64,000 nt of DNA from Cuniculiplasma divulgatum (GTDB lineage Archaea; Thermoplasmatota; Thermoplasmata; Thermoplasmatales; Thermoplasmataceae): the NCBI GenBank assembly GCA_031200235.1, contig CP133595.1:1450877-1514876 (forward strand). The letters are read 5' to 3'. Under the pieces are notes generated by a model. The model searched no databases. It worked only from the letters and a program-made list of their open reading frames with translations, and was not told where the DNA came from. The position numbers and the translations under genes are program-made. This document shows, in pieces, positions 25,882 to 34,994 of this stretch (position 1 is the stretch's first letter; each line of letters starts with the position of its first letter).

Positions 25882-27738
25882 ATGAAGCTTGGAACACAGG
25901 ATACAATAAGAGTTGCGTACCTTGTCATGGCTGGTCTGATGCTGACGGGTGCGTCAACGGCTTGGGATACTGCAGGTTATCTCAATATATTTGCATGGAT
26001 ACTGGAATGGACAGAGATTCTTCTAACATTTTATTTTATAATAGCCGCAACGTTAGATTCCACTCCACTTCGAGTGACAAGAGCATACATACTGATGGCA
26101 GTTTCTGCAGTTATATTATTGATCTCCATAAGCTTTGTTGGGCCGAAATCTATGTCTATTGCATCCCCATACATTCCAAACCCAATATTTTATCTCATTT
26201 TTGGAGTGCCTGTAATTGCTGGCATTACCGTTTTTGTACTATCCGAAAGAAGGAATGATATCAGAAAAACATCAACCTTTTTCTTTATATGCTTTGCTGC
26301 AAGCATTATGCTTCTTACATACATCTTCTATCTGGCAGGTCCAAGGCTACCTACAGATGAAACAGTTCTGGATTTATATGCGGGTCATATTTTTCTGAAA
26401 GGCTTAGACCCATACAATTCATCCTTAACTCTCGCAGCCTTTCCATTCTATCATTTTCCCTACTATTACGATACTCCTCTTACTAATGGAGGATATGTTA
26501 GCACCTATTCCTATCCGGCACTGTCATTTATTACAATGCTTCCTGCCGTAATATTCAATCTCAAGCCTGCCCTGGTTATGCTTCCATTCTTCATAATTCC
26601 TATATTCCTAGTATGGTATAAGGCATGGTCAATGAAGGAGTGGATTCTCTCCATATTCATTCTCATGCCATTCCTATCATTTGTGATGTATGCTCCACAG
26701 GTAGAATTTGGAGATCTTAACATTGTTTGGGCTTCTCTCCTTATGATCTCATATTTTTTCATATCTCACACAAAAATATCTGGAGCATTCTATGGTGCAT
26801 CGCTTTCCGTGAAGCAGTTCCCTGCGCTTATGCTGCCATTTCTCCTGTATTACATATTTCGCACAAACGGGCTTAGAAAAACCATAATTTGGTTAATCAC
26901 TGCCACTGGCGTGTTCCTTGCAATAAATGGATATTTCATGCTAACAAACTTTCATTTCTTTATGCATAATCTGTTGCAGGATGAGTTCTCACCCTTGCTT
27001 GGTGTTGGATTTGGGATTTCTCAAATCTCTTTCCTTGGATTCATCGATATTCCCAGAATTGATTTCACCATTGCTCTGATTGTTACTTTTCTAGCTCTGC
27101 TTGGAACCTATGTCCTGTTCTTTGATAAAATGAGATACGCATTATTTGCCTTTCCTATTCTTATTTTCTTTTTCAACTACAGGTTGTTTATACAGTACCT
27201 GGCCTACTGGCTTCTCATCTCAATCCTGCCAGCGATTGACCTAATTCATTACCGACACGATCACGCCAAGGATCAGGATAATTACAAACCACCAGTTCCC
27301 AGAAATATTGGAAACCACAGAAATCTAAGGCTTCTTATAACATTTCTTGTTGTACTGATGGCCATGGCTGTTGCTGTAGGATATCACGAAGGTGTTTCCC
27401 AGAATCCAGGCCATTTTGAAATAAATTCTGTCAAATTCTTAAACTACAATAGTACTGGTTTTGTGGAAGAAGCCGTTGTTAACATCACATTTTACGGGAC
27501 CAGCATCAGTCAGACACCGGTACTTTTCAGATTTATAATTCCCGGGGAGATAGTAAATGTAAATACCTGCCTCTGGAAACCAGAGTATAATACAACACTC
27601 CAGAGAGGGCATCCAGCAGACGTTGTAATAGTGCCACTGTATTCAGTATATTCATTTCCGCATACCTCTCCTTACAGGTTAGTTGCTTATTACAATACAA
27701 TGCAAGGGGCTTATTCTCATAATCTCAGCTTGGCATAG
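25882..27738 (+). CDS. Multi-spanning GT-C type (GT87-like) glycosyltransferase
   Basis: Polytopic membrane enzyme, probably using a polyprenyl-phosphate sugar donor. About 12-13 hydrophobic helices cover residues 10-475. The first large outer loop holds DETVLDLYAGHIFLKGLDPYN, with acidic residues placed as in GT87/PMT-like glycosyltransferases, and a YSYPALSFITMLP segment. A C-terminal domain after another helix (about 480-500) carries several Asn-x-Ser/Thr sequons and faces outside. At 618 aa it is within the family range. Sugar and acceptor are unknown; surface glycosylation is the likely process given DPMS and AglB homologues in the same window. Confidence 0.75.
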   Translation: MKLGTQDTIRVAYLVMAGLMLTGASTAWDTAGYLNIFAWILEWTEILLTFYFIIAATLDSTPLRVTRAYILMAVSAVILLISISFVGPKSMSIASPYIPNPIFYLIFGVPVIAGITVFVLSERRNDIRKTSTFFFICFAASIMLLTYIFYLAGPRLPTDETVLDLYAGHIFLKGLDPYNSSLTLAAFPFYHFPYYYDTPLTNGGYVSTYSYPALSFITMLPAVIFNLKPALVMLPFFIIPIFLVWYKAWSMKEWILSIFILMPFLSFVMYAPQVEFGDLNIVWASLLMISYFFISHTKISGAFYGASLSVKQFPALMLPFLLYYIFRTNGLRKTIIWLITATGVFLAINGYFMLTNFHFFMHNLLQDEFSPLLGVGFGISQISFLGFIDIPRIDFTIALIVTFLALLGTYVLFFDKMRYALFAFPILIFFFNYRLFIQYLAYWLLISILPAIDLIHYRHDHAKDQDNYKPPVPRNIGNHRNLRLLITFLVVLMAMAVAVGYHEGVSQNPGHFEINSVKFLNYNSTGFVEEAVVNITFYGTSISQTPVLFRFIIPGEIVNVNTCLWKPEYNTTLQRGHPADVVIVPLYSVYSFPHTSPYRLVAYYNTMQGAYSHNLSLA

Positions 27739-27963
27739 CTCATATTTTCAATCATTCTAGATACTGAAAAGTTTTCCCAGAAACTAAATCAATACCAGAT
27801 TTCACCGGGCATTCCTAATTATAATTATTTTGACGCATATCACTAATGACATTCGTCAATTTGCATAAGCGATTCCTTCTCTTGAATGAATCATAGGATA
27901 AAATTGAACATCCCAATGATTTGAGTTCACAACTCTTAAATCGATATTCACATTGATCAGAAC

Positions 27964-28668
27964 ATGCCAATGGGCCAAGAGCAGGGCACTGAATCTTTAT
28001 GCAGTGACTTGGGAGACAGGATAATCTCTTGCGATAAATGCCCAAGGCTGGTGCTATACAGGCAAAATGTGCCAATTTCAGTTAAGCGTTATCCTGGACA
28101 GGAATTCTGGCGGAAACCTGTTCCAGGATATGGAGACATGGCAGGACGCCTGCTGATTGTAGGGCTGGCTCCAGCAGCCTCTGGCGGTAACAGGACGGGC
28201 CGGGTGTTCACAGGGGACAAGAGTGCACAGTTTCTCGTATCTGCGCTGTTCAAATCGGGTTTTTGCAATCAGTCTACCTCCGAGTCAAGAGATGACGGCT
28301 TGAGATACATCGATGCATATGTTACAGCAGCTGTAAAATGTGTGCCACCGGACAACAAACCAACACCGTCGGAATTGGAAAACTGCTTACCATACCTCAA
28401 GGAGGAAATCACTTGCATGCCTAATCTAAAGGCGATTCTTGTCCTTGGCAGATTCGCGTTTGAAAGCATTGCAAGAGTATTTCATTCAGAGGGTTTAAGT
28501 GTGTCTAGTTCCTCCTTCCGAAACGAGGGCTCACTGGATGTCGGGAACATAAGGATATTCATGGCATTTCACCCTTCGCCCAGGAATGTTAATACTGGGA
28601 AGCTTTCCGAAGATTCATTCCTGCGGACTCTCCTAGGAATAAGAGAATATCTGAAGAAAACATCATGA
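27964..28668 (+). CDS. Uracil-DNA glycosylase, family 5 (UDGb)
   Basis: Base-excision repair enzyme removing uracil and other deaminated bases. The family-5 motif A reads GLAPAASGGNRTGRVFTGD (usually GLAPAAHGGNRTGR), with no polar catalytic residue in the usual place. Motif B is HPSPRNVNTGK. Four cysteines for the [4Fe-4S] cluster are visible: CDKC near residue 23, KCVPP near 121 and NCLP near 138. At 234 aa the length is typical for the family. The Ser in place of the common His in motif A is a small deviation. Not in an evident operon. Confidence 0.92.
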   Translation: MPMGQEQGTESLCSDLGDRIISCDKCPRLVLYRQNVPISVKRYPGQEFWRKPVPGYGDMAGRLLIVGLAPAASGGNRTGRVFTGDKSAQFLVSALFKSGFCNQSTSESRDDGLRYIDAYVTAAVKCVPPDNKPTPSELENCLPYLKEEITCMPNLKAILVLGRFAFESIARVFHSEGLSVSSSSFRNEGSLDVGNIRIFMAFHPSPRNVNTGKLSEDSFLRTLLGIREYLKKTS

Positions 28669-28717
28669 TTTATTCTGAAGATAATCCTCCGTAAGCAATA
28701 ATTTATATGATTGCACG

Positions 28718-29707
28718 ATGAACCCCGTAATGTCATCGCTTCTGTTCATTGCCGCCAAATTCCTGTCAATTGTTGTTGGCGGCGTATTTGCAGGTGTACT
28801 CGGCTCCCTGACCGGTCTCGGCGGGGCAACCGTTCTTGTGCCTCTTCTCACGCTTTTCTACGGAGTGCCAATTATTTACGCAACCGGTGCAAGTTTAATC
28901 TCAACCATCGCCACATCGGCAGGATCAGCAAGCGCATACACAAAGCAGAAAATCACCAACATTAAGGTTGGAGTGGGCCTTGAAATCGCTACTACGACAG
29001 GTGCAATTGTTGGTTCTCTCACTGCCGTGGAAGTATATGATCACAAATTGCAGTGGATTATATATGTCATTTTCGGACTCGTCTTGTTGATGTCACTGAT
29101 ACCAACAGTGCAGAGGGGAAAGTATGAGGTTCCACAGGACAGAAAAGCGGACTGGTCATCAAAACTATTCCAGCTGGCCGGTTCCTATCATGATGCCAGG
29201 TTGAAGAAGCAGGTGAATTACGTTGGAGTCAGATGGTGGCTGGCAGAACTGATCATGTTTTTCGCAGGGGTGATTTCAGGGCTTCTGGGAATTGGTTCAG
29301 GGGCACTGAAGGTTCTTGGAATGGACTGGGCAATGAATCTGCCAATGAAAGTTACAACAACAACCAGCAATTTTATGATAGGAATAACCGCCGCAACCGG
29401 GAGTTCCATTTACTGGTACGAGGGATACATACAACTTTTCCTGGCCGCTGCAGCCGCCATAGGCGTTCTGCTTGGTTCCTTCATAGGAGCAAAGATCCTT
29501 GTGAGAATAACGAATAAGGACATAAGGTGGATATTCTTTGGAATTCTCTCATTTCTGGGTGTTGAGATGCTCTTGAAGGGGCTGATCACTGACAGGATTC
29601 TCATAATAAGTTCTGCTCTTGAGGTCGCCATATCACTGATTGCCGCAGTGGCCATGATCGGTGGTCTTTATGTGAAAAACCAGAGGGGTGAGAAGATTGC
29701 CTCGTGA
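28718..29707 (+). CDS. TauE/SafE (TSUP) family membrane transporter
   Basis: Predicted anion exporter, often linked to sulfite, sulfonate or other organosulfur compounds. It has two homologous halves with the characteristic glycine motifs: GVLGSLTGLGGATVLVPLL (about 22-42) and GVISGLLGIGSGALKVLGM (about 184-204). About eight helices span the 329 aa, and a central basic cytoplasmic loop (about 125-165) separates the halves. The DUF1634 gene overlaps its 3' end and is a frequent partner of this transporter type. Substrate cannot be deduced; sulfite export would suit a sulfur-rich acidic habitat. Confidence 0.9.
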   Translation: MNPVMSSLLFIAAKFLSIVVGGVFAGVLGSLTGLGGATVLVPLLTLFYGVPIIYATGASLISTIATSAGSASAYTKQKITNIKVGVGLEIATTTGAIVGSLTAVEVYDHKLQWIIYVIFGLVLLMSLIPTVQRGKYEVPQDRKADWSSKLFQLAGSYHDARLKKQVNYVGVRWWLAELIMFFAGVISGLLGIGSGALKVLGMDWAMNLPMKVTTTTSNFMIGITAATGSSIYWYEGYIQLFLAAAAAIGVLLGSFIGAKILVRITNKDIRWIFFGILSFLGVEMLLKGLITDRILIISSALEVAISLIAAVAMIGGLYVKNQRGEKIAS

Positions 29708-30095
29708 CGTAAACATCGACAAAATAGCGAGCTATACCCTTAGATCCGGCGTGCTGCTCAGTGTAAGTTTCATCATAGTGGGAATCATTCTGATATTTGT
29801 CAAGGGGGAGGCTTCAGGCTACAATATATCTCAGGTCTCTGATTTCCATAACATGACAATAAACTCCAAGATCATCTCACTCTCGTTTTCCGGAATTGGA
29901 GCTGGTCTAGCCCATCTTGACGGCTTCTACTTCATTACGGTAGGCCTATGGGTACTGATCTTCACTCCAATATCAGTGGTTGTGCTATCCATTGTAACGT
30001 TCGTAGCAGAGGAAAACAGGCTCTACCTCATAATGGCAATAATAGTTCTTTTCAACCTGTTCTTTGCCATGTTAGTGATACCCAGACTCATGTGA
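29688..30095 (+). CDS. DUF1634 membrane protein, partner of TauE-like transporter
   Basis: Small integral membrane protein with three helices (about 17-37, 83-108, 113-133). The arrangement SYTLRSGVLLSVSFIIVGIILI, followed by a loop and GFYFITVGLWVLIFTPISVV then FVAEENRLYLIMAIIVLFNL, matches DUF1634 proteins, which are commonly encoded next to TSUP transporters. It overlaps the upstream gene by about 20 bp. The start is either GTG 29688 or TTG 29697; the latter has GAGGGGTGA about six nt upstream and may be the true one. Confidence 0.8.
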   Translation: MRRLPRDVNIDKIASYTLRSGVLLSVSFIIVGIILIFVKGEASGYNISQVSDFHNMTINSKIISLSFSGIGAGLAHLDGFYFITVGLWVLIFTPISVVVLSIVTFVAEENRLYLIMAIIVLFNLFFAMLVIPRLM

Positions 30096-30172
30096 TATAA
30101 TGTCACATGATTAGCTCCTATCCTGAAAAAATGTTTATAATTGATCTGTTGATGCAGGTATAGGGTCAGCAG

Positions 30173-31627
30173 ATGCTTAATTTTGAGCGAGTTAAAATAT
30201 CCCATGAGGACCCCGCTGCAAGGGTCAAGAGTTTCACTCTGGAGCCTGTCAGGGAATACTCGACAGAAGAGGCTACGGCGGAAGCCAGCCGCTGCATAGG
30301 GTGTAACATTTGCACACAAGCCTGTCCAGCAAGCCTGGATATTGGCGGTTATATAAAAAGCACTGCTGTGGGTGATCCTGCCCAGACTGTCAGGATCGTA
30401 TTTGAAAATCTTCCATTTCCCGCAATAATAGGTAGAGTCTGTACCCATTTGTGCGAGGATATCTGCGTACTCTACGATACCGGCGGACCCATAGCAATTC
30501 GGCATCTTAAGCGATACGCAGCAGATCAGTTTCCTGATTATGGGAAGATACTTGATCTCCCGCGCAAGAAATTTGTCGGCAAGAGGGTTGCGGTCATCGG
30601 TGGTGGCCCATCCGGGCTCACTGCAGCCTTTTACCTGACAATTCAGGGTGTCAGGGTTACACTCTTTGAAAAACTTCCCGCTCTGGGTGGTTTCATGAAA
30701 ACCGGCATTCCACGTTACAGACTTCCTCAGGAAACTTTGGACAAGGAAATAGGTTTCATAACTTCACAGGGGGTTGATGTTCATCTGGGTACGGAGATCG
30801 GGAAAGATATCCAGTTTTCACAGATAATGAACGACTACGATGCCGTTTACATGGCAGTTGGAAACCAGACGCCACATATGACCGGTACTCCGGGAAGCGA
30901 TGCAGTGAATGTTATGCATGCTACGGAGTTCCTGAGGAAAGCAAGCTTCGGGGAACACGTAGATGTTGGTAAGAATGTGGCTATCATTGGAGGAGGTTTT
31001 ACAGCAAACGATTCCTCACGAACATCTCTCAGGCTGGGAGCCAAGAATGTTGTCATAATGTACAGAAGGAGAGAGATAGATCGCCCCGGATATCCCACAA
31101 TGAATGCCGATGAGGAACTTGAGGAAGCCGAAGAAGAGAACGTAAAATACGTGTGGGAAGTAACTCCATTCGAATATGTAAAGGAAGGCAACAGGGTTAC
31201 GAAACTCAGATACTGGCAGAATGAAATGGTTGTTGAGAAGGGAGGCCGTGCCAAGCCAGTTCCAATTAAGGATAAGGTGCTGGAAATGGACGTTGATCTG
31301 GTGATTGAAGCCACCGGCCAGGAAACAGACTATTCATTCATGGGGGATGAATTTGTAAAGATGCTCAGACTCACGCCCCACGGACAGCCAATTGTTGATG
31401 AGAACAACATGACCTCGATCCCTGGTCTTTTCTCAGGAGGAGATTCCACAAACTCCAACAGAGATCTTATCAGTGCGGTAAGAGACGCTGATCTGGCTGT
31501 AAACGGGATTCTCCAGTATCTCAATGCAATGGATCAGGTATCAGAGGAGTGGCTCCCGATCCTGGACAGATGGAAAAAATATTCTCCGATTTCGGCTAAA
31601 CTCGCATATGCCGAACGCGGAAGGTAA
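30173..31627 (+). CDS. GltD-like NADPH-dependent FeS/FAD oxidoreductase
   Basis: Homologue of the glutamate synthase small subunit and related FeS flavoproteins that transfer electrons from NAD(P)H. The N-terminal domain carries two [4Fe-4S] motifs, CIGCNICTQACP (about 41-52) and CTHLCEDIC near 96. FAD binding is at VIGGGPSGLTAA (about 143) and NADPH binding at IIGGGFTANDSSR (about 276). VIEATGQETDYSF and the C-terminal GLFSGGDSTNSNRDLISAVRDADLA are typical. At 484 aa it is full length. No glutamate synthase large subunit is in the window, so its partner is unknown; other GltD homologues serve other reductases. Confidence 0.9.
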   Translation: MLNFERVKISHEDPAARVKSFTLEPVREYSTEEATAEASRCIGCNICTQACPASLDIGGYIKSTAVGDPAQTVRIVFENLPFPAIIGRVCTHLCEDICVLYDTGGPIAIRHLKRYAADQFPDYGKILDLPRKKFVGKRVAVIGGGPSGLTAAFYLTIQGVRVTLFEKLPALGGFMKTGIPRYRLPQETLDKEIGFITSQGVDVHLGTEIGKDIQFSQIMNDYDAVYMAVGNQTPHMTGTPGSDAVNVMHATEFLRKASFGEHVDVGKNVAIIGGGFTANDSSRTSLRLGAKNVVIMYRRREIDRPGYPTMNADEELEEAEEENVKYVWEVTPFEYVKEGNRVTKLRYWQNEMVVEKGGRAKPVPIKDKVLEMDVDLVIEATGQETDYSFMGDEFVKMLRLTPHGQPIVDENNMTSIPGLFSGGDSTNSNRDLISAVRDADLAVNGILQYLNAMDQVSEEWLPILDRWKKYSPISAKLAYAERGR

Positions 31628-31633
31628 TAGCAA

Positions 31634-32962
31634 TCAGCTGCTGACGAAATCAAATCCGGTATAGGGAACCAGTACCTCCGGTATCTCGAAACCGCTTCCA
31701 TCGTCCCGCTGGAAATTCTCCATTATGGCAACCATCACCCTTGTGGTTGCAATTGCCGTGCTGTTAAGAGTATGTACAAACTTGTTCCCATCCTTAGTTC
31801 TGAATTTTATTCCCAGGGAGCGTGCCTGATAGTCAGTGTCGTTTGATGCCGATACCACCTCCCTGAACTTTCCCTGCGACGGGAACCAGGCCTCGATATC
31901 GTATTTCTTTGCAGCAAGGTTTCCGAGCTCACCGGAACAGACATTTACCACGCGATATGGGATGCGCAGGTTTTTGAACAGGCTCTCAGCGTTACCAAGA
32001 ATCTCCTCCAAGAACTCCCAGGACTGATCAGGGTGGCAGAACACGAACTGTTCAATTTTTGTGAACTGGTGAACCCTGAATATTCCCTTGGTATCTTTCC
32101 CATGTGCCCCAGCCTCCCTCCTGAAGCATGGCGATATTCCTGCTATCCTTACCGGCAGCTCCCTTTCATCCAAAGTCTCATCCATTAGCATTGAAGCTAT
32201 TGGATGCTCAGATGTTGAGATCAGATAAAGATCTTCACCTTCTATCTTGTAAAGGGTATCCTTGAAGGTCTCCATGTCGGTGGCGCCGTCCATTGAACGG
32301 TAATTCAGCATATATGGTGGTTCCACAACAGTGAATCCACGTTCAGACAGGTAATCCACCGCGTAATTCATCAGAGCAAGTTCAAGCTTGACAAGTCTGT
32401 TCTTCATATAGAAGAACCTTGCTCCTGCGGTTTTTCCGGCTCTTTCAAGGTCAGCAAGGTTGAGCCTCTGCATGAGGTCCACATGGCTCTCCGGCCGTCT
32501 GTCAATTACAGAGTACTGCCCCATATTTGCCGTTGATGATTTGTAATACTCCACATCCTCATCCATAACGCGGGCAAGTCCCCAGTTCCTCACAACAACA
32601 TTGTTTTCATCACCCTTGCAGACAGGTGCGCTTTCGCTGAGTAAATTAGGGATAAGCTTTGCCACCACATCTCTGTCTGTTTCGATTATCTTCTGCCTGC
32701 TTTCAAGCTTCTCAATCTCCAGATTCAGTTGCCTGACCTGGTCCTTCAGTTCATCCGCTCCGTTGCCTGCCTTAATGGCATCCGAAATCTTTGCCGTCAG
32801 GATGTTCTTCTGGTGTTTGAGATCATTCACTGATCGCAGGTTCTCTCTCCATTCTCCGTCAAGTTCAAAGAATCTGTCAATGGTGGCGGTATCCGAACCT
32901 CTGGCCTTTGCAGATTTATAAAAGATGTCAGGGTTATCCCTGAGAAGCTTGATATCTATCAT
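31634..32962 (-). CDS. serS: Seryl-tRNA synthetase
   Basis: Class II aminoacyl-tRNA synthetase charging tRNA-Ser and tRNA-Sec-type substrates. The N-terminal arm (about 25-105) is a long antiparallel coiled coil with heptads such as LKDQVRQLNLEIEKLESRQ. Class II motifs follow: motif 2 with SPCFRREAGAHGKDTKGIFRVHQFTKIEQ and motif 3 with NSTAIATTRVMVAIMENFQ. At 442 aa it is the common bacterial/eukaryotic type rather than the rare methanogen type. It is convergent with the GltD-like gene, with six bp between stops, and a TATA-like TTTATAATC lies about 25 nt upstream of the ATG. Confidence 0.96.
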   Translation of the reverse strand: MIDIKLLRDNPDIFYKSAKARGSDTATIDRFFELDGEWRENLRSVNDLKHQKNILTAKISDAIKAGNGADELKDQVRQLNLEIEKLESRQKIIETDRDVVAKLIPNLLSESAPVCKGDENNVVVRNWGLARVMDEDVEYYKSSTANMGQYSVIDRRPESHVDLMQRLNLADLERAGKTAGARFFYMKNRLVKLELALMNYAVDYLSERGFTVVEPPYMLNYRSMDGATDMETFKDTLYKIEGEDLYLISTSEHPIASMLMDETLDERELPVRIAGISPCFRREAGAHGKDTKGIFRVHQFTKIEQFVFCHPDQSWEFLEEILGNAESLFKNLRIPYRVVNVCSGELGNLAAKKYDIEAWFPSQGKFREVVSASNDTDYQARSLGIKFRTKDGNKFVHTLNSTAIATTRVMVAIMENFQRDDGSGFEIPEVLVPYTGFDFVSS

Positions 32963-33005
32963 CTGTACTGTTATTTTGAGATTATAAATAAATTATGTTA
33001 TGGAA

Positions 33006-33671
33006 CTATAGATAGCTCCATCCTCCGACTCCGTCTTTGTCATCTTCAGAACCGTCAGATACGGCCTTTATGATCTTCCCATATCCGGGGACACGGGGGA
33101 CTGTCTTTACGCTTCGTGCCCTGTCTTCCACATCTTTCCTCACGAAACTCATGGAAAGATTCTCTTCCTGAGTTTTCAACCTGCTAATAAAGCCGCCTGT
33201 ATAGCTGAACACATTCAGGAGAACAAGTGATCCCGGCACAATAAGCGAGAAGGTCTTAACAAGGCCGTAACCAGTGTAGAGGTCAGTGAGTAAACCGGAG
33301 TAGGCAATCAGGTTTGATTGTGAAAGCGTCAGAACCCCTTTGCTGAAATATGAACTTGCTCCTCCCAGAAAACCCGCCTGGAATGGTGCCAGAAGAAGTG
33401 TGATCATCACAAGCAGGGATGTTGAAACAAGTGAGGAAACCAGGGCTTTGGATGTGCTTCCGGATTTCCTGCCGCCTATGTATCCGGCAATTGCTGGTCC
33501 GGCTATGGGTATCCACCAGAGCATTATTGAAAACATGAAGGTGTACAGCATTCCCCGTGACTGTGAATATATGAGTATCTCCTTCTGGTCCTTTTTTGAA
33601 TAAGCTTTCTGCAGACTTCTTACCTTCAGGGATTCCCTGAAGTTGTCCAGACTTAATTTAGAAGGTGTCAT
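33006..33671 (-). CDS. Membrane protein of unknown function
   Basis: Not recognised as a named family. A soluble N-terminus (about 45 residues) precedes four hydrophobic segments. The first pair includes WWIPIAGPAIAGYIGGRKSG, a glycine-rich hairpin like those of DUF5518-type membrane proteins, followed by a Ser/Leu-rich helix and a further one around 140-160. The C-terminus is charged and soluble. An inverted repeat ATGTCA-4nt-TGACAT (33676-33691) lies in the short leader. It starts about 110 bp from the apgM terminator on the same strand. Function unknown. Confidence 0.6.
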   Translation of the reverse strand: MTPSKLSLDNFRESLKVRSLQKAYSKKDQKEILIYSQSRGMLYTFMFSIMLWWIPIAGPAIAGYIGGRKSGSTSKALVSSLVSTSLLVMITLLLAPFQAGFLGGASSYFSKGVLTLSQSNLIAYSGLLTDLYTGYGLVKTFSLIVPGSLVLLNVFSYTGGFISRLKTQEENLSMSFVRKDVEDRARSVKTVPRVPGYGKIIKAVSDGSEDDKDGVGGWSYL

Positions 33672-33718
33672 TCAAATGTCAGACATGACATATTCTAGAT
33701 AATACTTAAAGATTGCGA

Positions 33719-33731
33719 TAAAAAAAGGGGA
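33719..33731 (-). terminator. Oligo-T terminator after apgM
   Basis: The minus strand reads CCCCTTTTTTTATCGC about 40 nt after the apgM stop, with short GCGA/TCGC complementarity around it. It is a plausible end for the arfC-ahcY-apgM transcript. Confidence 0.5.
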
Positions 33732-33767
33732 AGTCGCAGTTTAGCAGGTCTGCAACAAAAAACCTGA

Positions 33768-34985
33768 TCAGGCACCATACTTTTCAGACCGGTCTGCCAG
33801 CTCTTTCAGTATGTTCATGACATCAATACTTCTTATGCGCCACATGCCGGCTGAAGCCGAGAGCTCATCAAAGAACTGTGATCTGTCCGTGAGAGCTCCC
33901 CTGGACCTGAAGAGGACAGGCACAGGGTCTCCGGAATGATCCTTGAGCGAGCACGGCGTGGCGTGGTCCCCAGTTACGGCTATTACCAGATCCTGGTCAA
34001 CATTCTCCATCATTTCTCCAATTGCCCGGTCAATCCGTTCAATGGCATCCCTCTTTGCAATGGCATCGCCGTCGTGACCTGCCACATCGGTTGCCTTTAC
34101 GTTTACCAGGACGTAATCATACTTCTTAGTGAGGTCGGCCGCAGCCAGAAGCTTTAAGGTGAAGTCGCTGTCAAGGGTCCCAGTTGAACCTTGTGGTTTG
34201 AGAGTGTGCATACCCAGGAGACCTCCAATTCCCGTTATCATGGGGATACCTGCTACCACTGCACCCTTCATTCCATGCATTTCCCTGAAATCCCTGAGAT
34301 CAGGGGCCTTTCCAGGGCCTCTCAGAAGGAGTTCATTTGCAACCGGCTTTCCACTTTTTATCCGTTTTTCATTGGCTTCGTGATCCCTGAGGATTTTCCT
34401 TGCTGTGTCCAGATATCTGTTCAGTACGTCTGCTGTAAATTCCCCTTCAGGAAAAACTGGCACAACTCTGTTAACCGGTTTGCCCGTTTCGTGTGGGTCA
34501 GAATCTGTTATTTTGTCAGAAAGCCCCTGGCCTCTCATCACAAGAGCTGCCCTGTGCTCAACTCCCTCCTTCACGAAGAATCTGACACCGTCGATCTCCA
34601 TGTTCAGTGACTTTGCCAGAAGGGATGTCCCTTCAGCTGAACGCCCCGCTCTGCGGTCTGTCACAATGCCTTTGCTGTCAGAAGTTCCAAAATTTGCCCT
34701 GAAGGCAACATCCCCTGGCCTGACTTCCAGGCCAAGACCCATAGCCTCAAAGGGGCCACGTCCGGAATAGAATTTCTCCGGGTCATAACCAAGAAGTGAC
34801 AGGTGTGACGTATCCGATCCAGCCCTGATCCCGGGAGCAATGGGTGTCATCAGTCCGCCCTGCCCTTCCCGCATAAGGCGATTCAGGTTTGGGCGGAAAG
34901 CAGCCTGAAGGGCGGTTTTACCCGAAAGTATCTGGTTTGGTCTGTCTCCCAGGCCATCAAGCACAATAAGCATGATATTCTTCAT
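33768..34985 (-). CDS. apgM: 2,3-bisphosphoglycerate-independent phosphoglycerate mutase, archaeal type
   Basis: Interconverts 3- and 2-phosphoglycerate in glycolysis and gluconeogenesis, the step before enolase. Alkaline-phosphatase superfamily motifs are IMLIVLDGLGDRP with metal-binding Asp at the N-terminus, AGSDTSHLSLLGYDP containing the phosphorylated Ser, GRGPFEAMGLGLE, and the metal sites VKATDVAGHDGD and VTGDHATPCSLKDHSGDPVP. At 405 aa it is typical for ApgM. It begins nine bp after the ahcY stop, so it is very likely in one transcript with ahcY. Confidence 0.95.
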   Translation of the reverse strand: MKNIMLIVLDGLGDRPNQILSGKTALQAAFRPNLNRLMREGQGGLMTPIAPGIRAGSDTSHLSLLGYDPEKFYSGRGPFEAMGLGLEVRPGDVAFRANFGTSDSKGIVTDRRAGRSAEGTSLLAKSLNMEIDGVRFFVKEGVEHRAALVMRGQGLSDKITDSDPHETGKPVNRVVPVFPEGEFTADVLNRYLDTARKILRDHEANEKRIKSGKPVANELLLRGPGKAPDLRDFREMHGMKGAVVAGIPMITGIGGLLGMHTLKPQGSTGTLDSDFTLKLLAAADLTKKYDYVLVNVKATDVAGHDGDAIAKRDAIERIDRAIGEMMENVDQDLVIAVTGDHATPCSLKDHSGDPVPVLFRSRGALTDRSQFFDELSASAGMWRIRSIDVMNILKELADRSEKYGA

Positions 34986-34994
34986 GGTAACACC

